From Parachryseolinea silvisoli (GTDB lineage: Bacteria; Bacteroidota; Bacteroidia; Cytophagales; Cyclobacteriaceae): a DNA stretch of 64,000 nucleotides. The stretch is from the NCBI RefSeq assembly GCF_021190955.1, contig NZ_JAIOAO010000001.1, positions 558,001 through 622,000 of the forward strand, in the 5' to 3' direction. A program made the translations under genes and the position numbers. Below are positions 34,283-43,827 of the stretch, piece by piece. Positions within the stretch are counted from its first letter, which is position 1; every line of letters begins with the position of its first letter. The notes under the pieces were generated by a model. The model had not been told where the DNA came from. It saw only the letters and a list, made by a program, of their open reading frames with translations, and searched no databases.

Positions 34283-36439
34283 TTAGAGTGTTGGCAGCTG
34301 GTTTACGGATTTGTCTTTGGACAGCGTCAGGAAGATACCGACGAACAAAAAACGCGGTGCCGCCTGGCGTACGGGGCGACTGTTGTAAAAACCGTCCCCC
34401 GTAGGCGTGTCGCTATAGGTATAGCCAAAGATGTTATCGCGGCCCAGCACGTTGGTACAAGAGAAATATACAATGAGGTAGGGTTTGGGCAGGTAACTCC
34501 AGTTCAGGCTCAGGTCGCTATAGTACGGTGTACGTTCGCTGTTGAACGATGTCTTGTTGGGGTTGTTGTAGGGACGGCCGCTGGTATAGGAATAGGTAGT
34601 GCCTACCTGGCTTTTCAGGGGCTCGATAAAATATTTTACTACCAGCGAGGCGTTGTGCCGGGAGGCAAAGGCGGGCATGGCTGATTCCGGGTAGTTCAGG
34701 TAGTTGCGCCGTGTATCGAGAAAAGAATATGATACCCAATAGTCCACGCCACGCACCGTTTCATTGTCGCGCCAGAAAAGCTCTACCCCCTGCGCGCTGC
34801 CGCGGCCGGTATTGTTTAATTGTGTTGGCTCGGTGGTGCCGGTATATTTTACCAGGTCGCGGTAGCGCTTGTAGTATGTTTCCACGCGAAAGGTTCGCCC
34901 ACCGGTGACGTGTTGATAGTTCAGGATGTAGTGCTCAGCCTTCTCGGCCTCCAGGTTGGCGTTCAGACGTACCCATGTATTGTTCGCCGTTTGCCGGAAG
35001 ATGCCATAGGCCAGTGATACCTGTCCGACGTTGCCCGTCTTGTAGGCCATGGACAGGCGCGGGTCTACGGAAGTCTTGCCCGTTAATGTATTATACTCGC
35101 CGCGTGCCCCGGCGCGCGTGACAAACCGGTTGCTGGCGTACACGTCGGCTTCTGTGAACACGGCGATGCACGTCTCGTCAAATGCCCGGATGGCGGTGGG
35201 CATGCCTTCTGTGTGAATATCCTGGCTGTAGCGGCGTTGCAGCACTTCAGCGCCGGTTTTCAGCTCTACCTTGTCGGTAAGCGAGCCTTCGAATACCGTC
35301 TTGGCGTGAACACCTTTTTCTGTTTCCAGCGTTGCCGTGGTGCCGGCGTGAGAATCGTTTTGCTGGTAGGTATAGGCGGCGCCACCGCGTACCGTCCAGC
35401 GCTCGCTCAACACATCTTTGTAGAAGGCGTTGATATAGCGGTAGTCATTTTGCAAGGCATAGGCAACCCGGCTGGCGGGGTTGTCGATATCGTGTTCATA
35501 CAACGAGAAATCGGTGCGGCTCATGTTGCCATATACTTTCACCATGCCGGTCTTGCCTACCTCGTGGCGGAAGGCGCCGACGCCTTCCCAGGATGCAGGT
35601 GGCGTTCGCCAATCGATCTCCTGGTTTATTAAACCGAAGTAGGGACGGATGTTGGTGTATTGCAACTTACCGGCTACCGAACCACGTTCCCAGGCTTGTG
35701 TATGCGTCACGTCGCCACCTACCGATAACAACCCGATGTCTGTGCGCGTCATCTCGGCTTTGTCGCGCGAGTCCAGCACCAGCGCCGAAGACAACGCCTG
35801 GCCGTACTCGGCGGAATACCCGCCGGTGCTAAAGCTGGTGCCCTTAAACATAAAGGGCAGGAACCGACCGCGGGAGGGTGTATTGGGTGCGGCAGGTCCG
35901 TAGGCATCCAACACCAACATGCCGTCGATGAATGTTTTGGTTTCGTTGCCATCGCCGCCGCGTACAAACAGGCGACCGCTCTCGCCGACTTTTTGTGTTC
36001 CGGGCAATGTATTCAGGGCGCCTGCAATGTCAGCCGTCGCGCCGGCTGTGGTAGCGATATCAATCGCCTTGAGTACGGTGCGGCGTGACTCGTCGCTGGC
36101 CATGAACGAGCCGGCCGTGATCTCCACCGCGTCCAGCTCGTTGATCGTTTCTTCGAGCGCGGCGTGTAAGACCACGGGCCTTCCTGCCAGCACTACCTCT
36201 TGCTCGAAATCTTTATATCCTACGTACTTAACGACCAGCTTGTGCGTGCCCGTTTCGAACGTCTCGAAGCTGAATGCGCCTTCATTGTCGGTGGTGGCAC
36301 CATCGTAGGTACCGGCCAGGATTACATTCGCCAGAGGTATTCCCTGACCTTGCCGGTCGGTTACACGACCGGCAAGTTTGGTTTGTGCGAGGGCAGGCAG
36401 CATGATGATGAATAGCAGCGGAGTAAAGAGTAGTCGCAT
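34283..36439 (-). CDS. TonB-dependent outer-membrane receptor
   Basis: A 718-residue receptor with signal peptide (about residues 1-18, ending ALAQ), a carboxypeptidase-regulatory-like domain (AGRVTDRQGQGIPLANVILAG … YVGYKDFEQEV), a plug (LNTLPGTQKVGESGRLFVRGGDG) and a barrel. The start is ATG 36439; an ATG two codons earlier (36445) is also possible. It is shorter than the receptor at 21975 and lacks a SusD partner. It lies 31 bp after a secreted alpha/beta hydrolase gene and upstream of a LytS/LytTR pair, suggesting uptake of a signal or nutrient released by the hydrolase. Confidence 0.92.
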   Translation of the reverse strand: MRLLFTPLLFIIMLPALAQTKLAGRVTDRQGQGIPLANVILAGTYDGATTDNEGAFSFETFETGTHKLVVKYVGYKDFEQEVVLAGRPVVLHAALEETINELDAVEITAGSFMASDESRRTVLKAIDIATTAGATADIAGALNTLPGTQKVGESGRLFVRGGDGNETKTFIDGMLVLDAYGPAAPNTPSRGRFLPFMFKGTSFSTGGYSAEYGQALSSALVLDSRDKAEMTRTDIGLLSVGGDVTHTQAWERGSVAGKLQYTNIRPYFGLINQEIDWRTPPASWEGVGAFRHEVGKTGMVKVYGNMSRTDFSLYEHDIDNPASRVAYALQNDYRYINAFYKDVLSERWTVRGGAAYTYQQNDSHAGTTATLETEKGVHAKTVFEGSLTDKVELKTGAEVLQRRYSQDIHTEGMPTAIRAFDETCIAVFTEADVYASNRFVTRAGARGEYNTLTGKTSVDPRLSMAYKTGNVGQVSLAYGIFRQTANNTWVRLNANLEAEKAEHYILNYQHVTGGRTFRVETYYKRYRDLVKYTGTTEPTQLNNTGRGSAQGVELFWRDNETVRGVDYWVSYSFLDTRRNYLNYPESAMPAFASRHNASLVVKYFIEPLKSQVGTTYSYTSGRPYNNPNKTSFNSERTPYYSDLSLNWSYLPKPYLIVYFSCTNVLGRDNIFGYTYSDTPTGDGFYNSRPVRQAAPRFLFVGIFLTLSKDKSVNQLPTL

Positions 36440-36470
36440 GGTCATTTGGTAAGCGTTGTGAGCTGCATTG

Positions 36471-37265
36471 TTATTTCAACAGGGCGTCGATGCGGGTCAG
36501 ATATTCCTGCGTGTTTGCTTTCATTCCTTCCAGGTGGCCACCACTATAAACCAATAGATTCTTGCGGCCGGCGGCATTGCTGTAAAGTACTTCGCCTTGC
36601 GCAAAGGGTACCTCTTTGTCTTCCCGGCTGTGCACGACCAGCACCGGTACCGTCTTCAAAAACTTCACATCTTCTTTCGCGGCATACGGCATCGGGATTT
36701 GACGGATCATGGCGTGATGCTCTGCCGGCGCATACGCCAGGGCAATATCCGTGAGCGAGCTCATACCGCCCTCCAGCACCAAACCATTTACCTGTGTACT
36801 CTGGTTGCGGGCCAGGTGTGCGGCGATCTGCGTACCCAGCGATGTACCGAACAGCAACAGCTTCGTGCCTTTTACATCGGGGCGGTTCACCAGGTAGTTG
36901 AAGACAAATTCACCATCGGCTGCTACGGAGGTATGGGTGGGCTTGCCGGTGGATTTGCCGTAGCCACGGAAGTCGATCATGAATACCTGATAGCCATGCT
37001 CTACCAGCGGCTTCGTGATAAACACATACGAGGTGACATTGCCACCGGCACCGTGCAGGAACAGAATGGTGCCCTTCGGCTTACCGGCTGGTTTTAAAAA
37101 GATAGCACTCAGTGACACGCTGTCGTGCGGCAGTGTCACCTCTTCGTAGGGCACGCCGTCCAGGGACTTCCATTCTTTGACGGGGAAGTAAAAACGTTCG
37201 TCCATTTGCGCCTGCGCAGCCGTGGTGATGAAGAAGACAAAGACGAGGAGGATCAGGAGTCTCAT
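36471..37265 (-). CDS. Secreted alpha/beta-hydrolase
   Basis: A 264-residue protein with a signal peptide (RLLILLVFVFFITTAAQAQ, cleavage after about residue 20). The catalytic triad is visible: Ser142 in LFGTSLGT, Asp216 in VHSREDKEVP and His244 in SGGHLEG; the oxyanion HGAGG is at 71-75. It resembles BAAT/Abhd-type serine hydrolases. The substrate is unknown. It is first gene of the operon that continues with a TonB receptor, TPR-like protein and LytS/LytTR pair. Confidence 0.9.
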   Translation of the reverse strand: MRLLILLVFVFFITTAAQAQMDERFYFPVKEWKSLDGVPYEEVTLPHDSVSLSAIFLKPAGKPKGTILFLHGAGGNVTSYVFITKPLVEHGYQVFMIDFRGYGKSTGKPTHTSVAADGEFVFNYLVNRPDVKGTKLLLFGTSLGTQIAAHLARNQSTQVNGLVLEGGMSSLTDIALAYAPAEHHAMIRQIPMPYAAKEDVKFLKTVPVLVVHSREDKEVPFAQGEVLYSNAAGRKNLLVYSGGHLEGMKANTQEYLTRIDALLK

Positions 37266-37506
37266 AGGGCTATGTGTTTTGGATTTTTCCGTTGATTATG
37301 ATCCAAAAATTCACGTTTGAGGCCTCCTTCTCAAAAAAGTGTTACCGAACTGTCGGACCGGCGCGATCAACTGTAAAATCCCCGCACCGGGCGTTCATCC
37401 CTTCGGGCGAAGCGGGCGAGAAAGCAGGTTGCTGGCGGGGCTACGATACACCGCGGGCGGGGCAGGATTCGCCGGCAACAGGCCCTTACAGTACCAGGAA
37501 TTCGTT

Positions 37507-37514
37507 TATTTTTG
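37507..37514 (+). promoter_or_regulatory. -7 box of leuS
   Basis: TATTTTTG matches TAnnTTTG; the -33 side has only a weak TTA around 37486. Transcription would start near 37521, about 22 nt before the leuS ATG. Confidence 0.5.
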
Positions 37515-37542
37515 CCGTTCGTTATTAATAGATTCTTCAAAA

Positions 37543-40353
37543 ATGGCCGATTACAGTAAAGACGAGATCAAACGCATTGAGCAGAAATGGCAGGAGACGT
37601 GGGCAAAAACCGGGGCTTACAAAGTCTCGAACGACACTTCCAAGCCCAAATACTATGTGTTGGACATGTTCCCCTACCCTTCGGGCGCGGGTCTTCACGT
37701 AGGGCACCCGCTCGGCTACATTGCTTCAGACATCGTCTCGCGCTACAAGCGCATTCAGGGCTTCAATGTGTTGCACCCGATGGGCTTTGACGCATTCGGA
37801 CTTCCTGCCGAACAATATGCCATCCAAACGGGGCAACACCCGGCGGTAACGACGGCCAAAAACATCGAGACCTACAAACGCCAGCTGCGCCAAATCGGCT
37901 TTTCCTATGACTGGGACCGCGAAGTTCAAACTTCCGACCCCGCCTACTATCAATGGACGCAGTGGATCTTTATGCAGCTGTTCAACAGCTGGTATAACAA
38001 AAAGTCGCGCACCGTGCATGGCCAACCGGCACCGGACGGCGCGGCCGAACCGATCGAGACCCTGATCGCTGCCTTTGAGAAACAGGGCAATCAGGGTGTT
38101 GAAGCGGTATGCGACGACAACGCCCAGCCTTTCACCGCGGCGCAGTGGCAAGCCTGGGATGCCCGGGAACAAGAAAATGTTTTACAACAATACCGCATCG
38201 CGTATCTGAGCGAGACAATGGTGAACTGGTGCGCGGCGCTGGGCACCGTATTGTCGAACGATGAGATCAAAGACGGTGTGTCGGAACGTGGGGGCTACCC
38301 GGTGGAACGCATCAAAATGATGCAGTGGAGCATGCGGATCACGGCGTATGCCGAGCGCTTGCTGAAGGGACTGGACACCATTGACTGGCCCGAGCCTGTA
38401 CGGGAAATGCAGCGCAACTGGATTGGTAAGTCGACGGGTTGCGAGCTCGACTTCCCGGTGGCCGGCTCGGACGAGACCATCCGCGTGTTCACCACGCGCA
38501 TCGATACCATTTACGGCGTGAGCTTTATGGTGCTTGCGCCGGAGCACGAGCTGGTCGAGAAGATCACCACGGCGGAGCAACGCGCGGAAGTAGACAAGTA
38601 TGTAGAGGTCGCGAAGAATCGTAGTGAGCGTGACCGCATGAGTGAGGTCAAGCGCATCTCCGGCGCCTTTACCGGCGCGTATGTGATCAATCCGTTTAAC
38701 CAGGCTAAAGTGCCTGTGTGGATCGCCGACTATGTACTGGCGGGATATGGTACCGGCGCGGTCATGGCCGTGCCATCGAGTGACACACGCGACTACGCTT
38801 TTGCCAAACACTTCAACCTTCCCATCATTGACGTGCTGGAAGGTCCGACCAGCGACATCACAAAAGACAACTTCGACCCCAAGTCGGGTAAGATGATCAA
38901 CTCTGATTTTCTGAACGGCTTGCCGTGGAACCAGGCGATCGAGAAGGCACTGCAGAAAGTAGAGACGCAGGGCATCGGCGTACGGAAGATCAATTTCCGT
39001 ATGCGCGACGCGATCTTCGGTCGGCAGCGTTATTGGGGTGAGCCGTTCCCGGTATATTTCGAAGACGGTATACCCAAGCTGGTCGCGGAAAAAGATCTGC
39101 CGGTGACGTTGCCGGAGATCGATGCCTATAAGCCGACGGAGACGGGCGAACCGCCACTGGGGCGCGCGAAAGACTGGAACTATAATGGCTTCTCCTACGA
39201 GCTGACGACGATGCCCGGTTGGGCTGGCTCGAGCTGGTACTGGTTCCGGTATATGGATCCTCAAAACAACAAGGCTTTTGCCAGCCGGGAAGCGATTGAC
39301 TATTGGCAAGATGTAGACCTGTATATGGGCGGCTCCGAGCATGCCACAGGACACTTATTGTATTCACGCTTCTGGTGTAAAGTATTGAAAGACCTGGGCT
39401 ATGTGAAGTCGGAAGAACCTTTCCGCAAGCTGATCAACCAGGGACATATACAGGGTGTTTCCAAACTGGCTTACCGGGTCAATGGCACGAATAAATTTGT
39501 TTCCTATAATCTGCGCAAGCAATATGAAGTAACGCCCCTGCACGTCGATGTAACCTTTGTCGACGGCGATGTACTGGATATTGAGAAATTCAAAAACTGG
39601 CGTGACGATTTGAAAGACATCGAGCTGATCCTGGAGAACGGCAAATATCTCTGCGGCTCGGAAGTCGACAAGATGTCGAAGCGTTACTACAACGTGGTAA
39701 ACCCCGACGACATCGTCAGCAGCTACGGTGCCGATACATTGCGCATGTACGAGATGTTCCTCGGTCCGCTGGAGCTGTCCAAGCCGTGGAACACGGCCGG
39801 TATTGATGGCGTCTATAAATTCCTGCGCCGTTTCTGGAACCTCTTCCATGATCAGCAAGGCAACGTCGCGGTGAGTGAAGAAGAACCTACACGCGACGAG
39901 CTGAAGGTGGTACACAAGACCTTGAAGAAAGTTGCCGAAGACATCGAGCGTTTCTCATTCAACACCTCTGTGAGCGAGTTTATGATCTGCAGCAACGAGC
40001 TGAGCGCGCTGAAATGTAACAAGCGTGGTGCGCTGGAGCCGCTGGTCATTGCGTTGTCGCCGTTTGCTCCGCACATCAGCGAAGAGTTGTGGAGCAAGCT
40101 GGGGCATACGGAATCGATCCTGAAGACTACGTACCCGAAGGTGGACGAGCAATACCTGACGGAAAGCTCGTTCGAGTATCCTATTTCGATCAACGGCAAG
40201 GTGCGGGTGAAGATGAACTTTGCGCTGGATGTGCCTGCGGGAGAAATGGAGAAGGTGGTGATGGCGTCGGAAGCGGTGCTGAAATGGACAGAAGGCAAGG
40301 CTCCGAAAAAGGTCATCATTGTGCCGGGGCGGATCGTGAACATCGTGGTTTAG
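37543..40353 (+). CDS. leuS: Leucyl-tRNA synthetase
   Basis: Charges tRNA-Leu. The 936-residue class I synthetase has the HIGH-type motif in YPSGAGLHVGHPLGYIA near the N-terminus, a CP1 editing domain (FTTRIDTIYGVSFM, GTGAVMAVPSSDTRDYAFA) and the KMSKS-type loop VDKMSKRYYN. The anticodon-binding and C-terminal domains are complete. ATG 37543 (MADYSKDEIKRIEQKW) is the family start; the frame is open upstream to 37339 but that part is non-coding leader with the promoter in it. Editing domain residues look intact. Confidence 0.97.
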   Translation: MADYSKDEIKRIEQKWQETWAKTGAYKVSNDTSKPKYYVLDMFPYPSGAGLHVGHPLGYIASDIVSRYKRIQGFNVLHPMGFDAFGLPAEQYAIQTGQHPAVTTAKNIETYKRQLRQIGFSYDWDREVQTSDPAYYQWTQWIFMQLFNSWYNKKSRTVHGQPAPDGAAEPIETLIAAFEKQGNQGVEAVCDDNAQPFTAAQWQAWDAREQENVLQQYRIAYLSETMVNWCAALGTVLSNDEIKDGVSERGGYPVERIKMMQWSMRITAYAERLLKGLDTIDWPEPVREMQRNWIGKSTGCELDFPVAGSDETIRVFTTRIDTIYGVSFMVLAPEHELVEKITTAEQRAEVDKYVEVAKNRSERDRMSEVKRISGAFTGAYVINPFNQAKVPVWIADYVLAGYGTGAVMAVPSSDTRDYAFAKHFNLPIIDVLEGPTSDITKDNFDPKSGKMINSDFLNGLPWNQAIEKALQKVETQGIGVRKINFRMRDAIFGRQRYWGEPFPVYFEDGIPKLVAEKDLPVTLPEIDAYKPTETGEPPLGRAKDWNYNGFSYELTTMPGWAGSSWYWFRYMDPQNNKAFASREAIDYWQDVDLYMGGSEHATGHLLYSRFWCKVLKDLGYVKSEEPFRKLINQGHIQGVSKLAYRVNGTNKFVSYNLRKQYEVTPLHVDVTFVDGDVLDIEKFKNWRDDLKDIELILENGKYLCGSEVDKMSKRYYNVVNPDDIVSSYGADTLRMYEMFLGPLELSKPWNTAGIDGVYKFLRRFWNLFHDQQGNVAVSEEEPTRDELKVVHKTLKKVAEDIERFSFNTSVSEFMICSNELSALKCNKRGALEPLVIALSPFAPHISEELWSKLGHTESILKTTYPKVDEQYLTESSFEYPISINGKVRVKMNFALDVPAGEMEKVVMASEAVLKWTEGKAPKKVIIVPGRIVNIVV

Positions 40354-40401
40354 TAAAAAAAGCCACGACATTTCCCTATTTTTATAGTTAAACTCAATCG
40401 A

Positions 40402-41403
40402 ATGCGCTACTCCAGGATCATAGGTTTGGGGCACCACGTGCCGGACAAGGTCATTACTAATGATTACCTGTCTACTGTCATGGACACCAACGACGCCTGG
40501 ATTGTCGAGCGGACGGGTATCCATGAGCGGCGGTGGGTGGACCCAGCGCAAGACACCGTGGCGAACATGGCAGCCAAGGCTACGCGCATGGCGCTGGAAC
40601 GTGCCAGGCTGAAAGAGACGGACATCGACTTTATCGTCTTTGCCACGATCACCCCCGATTACTTCTTCCCCGGCTCGGGTGTGTTGCTGCAGCGTGAGCT
40701 GGGCCTGGATGGAAGTATTGCCGCGCTGGATATACGCAACGCCTGTTCGGGCTTCATTTACGCTGTGTCGATAGCCGATCAGTTTATCAAGACCGGCATG
40801 TATAAAAATGTGCTGGTTGTCGGTGCCGAGATCCAATCAACCGCATTGGACATCTCTACCCGCGGTCGTAATACCGCCGTGATCTTCGGCGATGGCGCGG
40901 GCGCCGTCATCCTGCAAGCATCGGACAAACCCGGTGTGCTTTCCACTCATTTGCACTCTGATGGCCGCTTTGCGGAAGAGCTTTATATCAAAGACCCGGG
41001 CAGCAGCCGGCCACACTCCGAGCGCCAGCCAGACCAGATCCTGGACACTACCACGTACAAGGTGGTGATGAACGGCAACCAGGTGTTCAAACACGCGGTG
41101 GTGCGTTTTATGGAGGTGATCCAGGAGGCTCTCGACGCCAACAAGCTGCGCAAAGAAGATATTAACCTGCTGGTGCCGCACCAGGCAAATTTACGCATCA
41201 GCCAGTACATCCAGGAGAAGCTGGCGCTAAGCGACGCACAGGTGTACAACAACATCATGCGCTACGGCAATACTACTGCTGCGTCCATACCGATTGCGTT
41301 GAGCGAGGCTTGGGCCGAAGGTAAAATCAAAGAAAATGACTTAATTTGTTTAGCTGCGTTTGGTAGCGGCTTTACGTGGGCTTCGGCCCTGATACGGTGG
41401 TAA
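40402..41403 (+). CDS. 3-oxoacyl-ACP synthase III family protein
   Basis: Beta-ketoacyl-ACP synthase III-like condensing enzyme of 333 residues. The triad is seen as Cys115 in DIRNACSGF, His at about 260 in VPHQANLRI and Asn at about 290 in RYGNTTAASIP. FabH starts fatty acid synthesis from acetyl-CoA and malonyl-ACP, but related enzymes also serve in secondary metabolism. No other fab gene is near, so it may be a FabH paralogue rather than the main enzyme; I leave the symbol empty. It is followed after 17 bp by a small unknown gene. Confidence 0.9.
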   Translation: MRYSRIIGLGHHVPDKVITNDYLSTVMDTNDAWIVERTGIHERRWVDPAQDTVANMAAKATRMALERARLKETDIDFIVFATITPDYFFPGSGVLLQRELGLDGSIAALDIRNACSGFIYAVSIADQFIKTGMYKNVLVVGAEIQSTALDISTRGRNTAVIFGDGAGAVILQASDKPGVLSTHLHSDGRFAEELYIKDPGSSRPHSERQPDQILDTTTYKVVMNGNQVFKHAVVRFMEVIQEALDANKLRKEDINLLVPHQANLRISQYIQEKLALSDAQVYNNIMRYGNTTAASIPIALSEAWAEGKIKENDLICLAAFGSGFTWASALIRW

Positions 41404-41420
41404 CCCTCTAAACCCCCAGC

Positions 41421-41645
41421 ATGAAGACCTCCTCCTACAATCCCAGTCCCCTTGAAGTCGATTTCGCCAACGCGCTCTACATACTCCAAAAGGAACTGGA
41501 AAAACACCTGCAGGACAACCAGGTGATTCACGTTGAAAGCAACATTCGCCGCGACAACCCGATGGTCAAGTTCAGCCTGCTGGACAAAGACGGCGACCCG
41601 CACGAGATCGTGCTGCGGATCATCCAGATACCCGACAAGTTCTAA
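41421..41645 (+). CDS. Small hypothetical protein
   Basis: A 74-residue soluble protein with a helix (FANALYILQKELEKHL) followed by strands (VIHVESNIRRDNPMVKFSLLDKDG, HEIVLRIIQIPDKF). I do not recognise the family. Protein-like composition, a good ATG and a 17-bp distance from the fabH-like gene support a real gene. Confidence 0.7.
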   Translation: MKTSSYNPSPLEVDFANALYILQKELEKHLQDNQVIHVESNIRRDNPMVKFSLLDKDGDPHEIVLRIIQIPDKF

Positions 41646-41757
41646 GCGCAGGCACGTCCGGAGGCCGCCGGGCAGGATAGATGGTTAGACGACTTTCTGC
41701 TTTTTTCTGTAGATTTCGTTTGCATAACCATCACCCTAAACCCAAGGTTACCGAACG

Positions 41758-43068
41758 ATGTCGCTGATTATTATCTTCTTTTGCATTGCCTTGCTGGTGG
41801 TGCTGATCTCCCTGTGCAAGATCAATGCGTTTCTCTCTTTTCTGATTATTTCCATTCTCGCGGGCTTATTGCTCAAGATGCCCCCGGCGATGGTCGCCGG
41901 TGCTGTGCAAAAAGGCGTTGGTGATATGCTGGGCGGCTTGCTCATTATTATCGTGGGCGGAGCCATGCTGGGTAAGCTCGTGGCAGAAAGCGGCGCGGCG
42001 CAACAGATCGCGTCGTCGATGGTACGCTTGTTTGGCGAAAAGAATGTGCTGTGGGCATTGATGGCCACGGGCTTTATGATCGGTATACCGTTGTTTTACA
42101 ACGTGGGGTTTATGCTGGTCGTGCCGCTGATCTTCTCTGTTGCCTATCGCTATAAATTGCCGGCGGTATATATCGGCTTGCCCATGATCGCTTCGCTATC
42201 GGTCACCCATGGCTTCCTGCCGCCGCACCCCTCGCCTACTGCCCTGGCAGCCCAGTTTAACGCCGACATCAGCACGACCCTGATCTATGGTGTTGTCATT
42301 GCCATTCCCACGTTGATCCTGGCCGGCCCCGTCTTTGCGCGTACCTTACGCGATATCAATCCTCCCTTCAGCAAGATCGCGCACGCCGCGCCGCTGCCGG
42401 AAGACAAATTGCCGGGGCTCTTTACGAGCATCTTTACCTCGCTGCTACCGGTCATTCTGCTGGGCGTCACATCGCTCATTGCCGCCATCGAACCTACCGC
42501 CGCGAAGAACCCCGTGGTGGCCTTCGTTGCCGATCCTTCCATGGTCATGCTCCTATCCCTGGGGGTAGCGACATTCACCCTGGGCCTGGGACAAAAGATG
42601 ACGATGACGCGCATCATGGATGTGTATGGCGATGCCGTTAAAGATGTCGCCATGATCCTGATGATCACGAGCGGCGCGGGGGCGCTCAAACAGATTTTGA
42701 TAGCCAGTGGTGTGAGTGATGAGATTGCCGGAATGCTGGGCGCGCTGGACATTCATCCGCTTGTGTTGGGCTGGGGCATTGCGAGTGTGATCCGGGTATG
42801 CGTTGGTTCGGCTACGGTTGCCGGTTTGACCGCTGCGGGCGTGCTCGCACCCCTGATGGGGACGTTGCACGTCGATCCGAATCTGATGGTGATCTCGGTC
42901 GGTGCCGGCAGCCTGATGTTCTCGCATGTAAACGACACGGGCTTCTGGCTTTTCAAAGAATATTTTAATCTCACGATTCGCGAGACAATTCGGTCGTGGT
43001 CACTCATGGAAACGATTGTTTCCGTGTGCGGACTGATCGGCGTCATGATTTTGCAGGCGATTCTGTAA
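41758..43068 (+). CDS. GntP-family H+ symporter
   Basis: A 436-residue permease with about 12-14 membrane helices and GntP features: LSFLIISILAGLLLKMPP near the start, GGAMLGKLVAESGAAQQIA, HGFLPPHPSPTALA, and SAGSLMFSHVNDTGFW-like GAGSLMFSHVNDTGFW near the end. The family carries gluconate and related acids, and also D-serine (DsdX). The downstream genes encode a D-threonine aldolase/D-serine dehydratase-like enzyme, RidA and a dipeptidase, which favours an amino-acid substrate, but no residue decides this. No gluconate kinase is near. Confidence 0.92.
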   Translation: MSLIIIFFCIALLVVLISLCKINAFLSFLIISILAGLLLKMPPAMVAGAVQKGVGDMLGGLLIIIVGGAMLGKLVAESGAAQQIASSMVRLFGEKNVLWALMATGFMIGIPLFYNVGFMLVVPLIFSVAYRYKLPAVYIGLPMIASLSVTHGFLPPHPSPTALAAQFNADISTTLIYGVVIAIPTLILAGPVFARTLRDINPPFSKIAHAAPLPEDKLPGLFTSIFTSLLPVILLGVTSLIAAIEPTAAKNPVVAFVADPSMVMLLSLGVATFTLGLGQKMTMTRIMDVYGDAVKDVAMILMITSGAGALKQILIASGVSDEIAGMLGALDIHPLVLGWGIASVIRVCVGSATVAGLTAAGVLAPLMGTLHVDPNLMVISVGAGSLMFSHVNDTGFWLFKEYFNLTIRETIRSWSLMETIVSVCGLIGVMILQAIL

Positions 43069-43095
43069 TAAATTTGGGGACCGCGTGGACTTTTT

Positions 43096-43112
43096 GCCGC
43101 ATCGCGGCGTTT
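43096..43112 (+). terminator. Weak dyad after the GntP permease gene
   Basis: GCCGC and GCGGC with loop ATC, then GTTTT. The stem is only 5 bp; it may reduce rather than stop transcription into the next gene, which starts 32 bp on. Confidence 0.3.
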
Positions 43113-43143
43113 TGTCCAACGTAGACTTAATTTTTGCGTCGCC

Positions 43144-43776
43144 ATGAAAGGGATTCAAACGAAAGGAGAGGAAATTGCGAATGCCATCACCCATGGGCTC
43201 GGCGCCGTACTGGCCGCTGTTGCTCTGGTCTTTTTGATCCTCGTTGCCGCCGTGAAAGGTACGGCCTGGCACGTGGTGAGCTTTTCCATTTTCGGCGCCA
43301 CCATGTTGCTATTATACATCGCCTCCACCCTGTATCACAGTCTGACGCACGACCGGGCCAAGTTCCTGTTCCGGAAGTTTGACCACATGTCCATCTACCT
43401 GCTCATTGCGGGCACCTATACACCGTTCTGCCTCACGGCGCTAAACGGTTGGGTAGGCTGGACGATCTTCGGCGTGATCTGGGGCTGTGCCATCTTCGGT
43501 GTTGTGCTGAAGGCATTCTATACCGGCAAGAAGGAGATGTTATCGACCATACTCTATGTGGTCATGGGTTGGATGGGCATGCTGGCGGTGAAGCCGCTGT
43601 ACGATACCCTGTCGACACAGAGCTTTATTTTCTTATTGCTGGGTGGGGCGTTTTATACCGCGGGCACACTCTTCTTTGTGCGTGACAACATTCGGTACTT
43701 TCATGGCATCTGGCACCTGTTTGTGCTGGCAGGCAGTGCCGCTCACTTCTTTTCGATCGTAGGATTGCTGGTGTGA
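43144..43776 (+). CDS. Hemolysin III (PAQR) family membrane protein
   Basis: A 210-residue protein with seven predicted membrane helices and the family motifs: GEEIANAITHGLGAV at the N-terminus, STLYHSLTHDRAKFLFRKFDHMSIYLLIAGTYTPF split across helices, and HLFVLAGSAAHFFSI at the C-terminus. The His/Asp set is that of the zinc-dependent PAQR/hydrolase superfamily. Its true bacterial role is unknown, in spite of the name. It lies between the permease and ridA and is probably in the same unit. Confidence 0.92.
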   Translation: MKGIQTKGEEIANAITHGLGAVLAAVALVFLILVAAVKGTAWHVVSFSIFGATMLLLYIASTLYHSLTHDRAKFLFRKFDHMSIYLLIAGTYTPFCLTALNGWVGWTIFGVIWGCAIFGVVLKAFYTGKKEMLSTILYVVMGWMGMLAVKPLYDTLSTQSFIFLLLGGAFYTAGTLFFVRDNIRYFHGIWHLFVLAGSAAHFFSIVGLLV

Positions 43777-43827
43777 CGGGCGATTGCTTATCTTTTGCCT
43801 GAAATTCAGGCTTAAAACGATACGCTC

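Noticed and set aside
38182-39354. 390-codon minus-strand frame opposite leuS
   Set aside because: Lies wholly inside leuS; composition rich in His/Arg/Leu as expected for an antisense shadow of a GC-rich gene; no motif.
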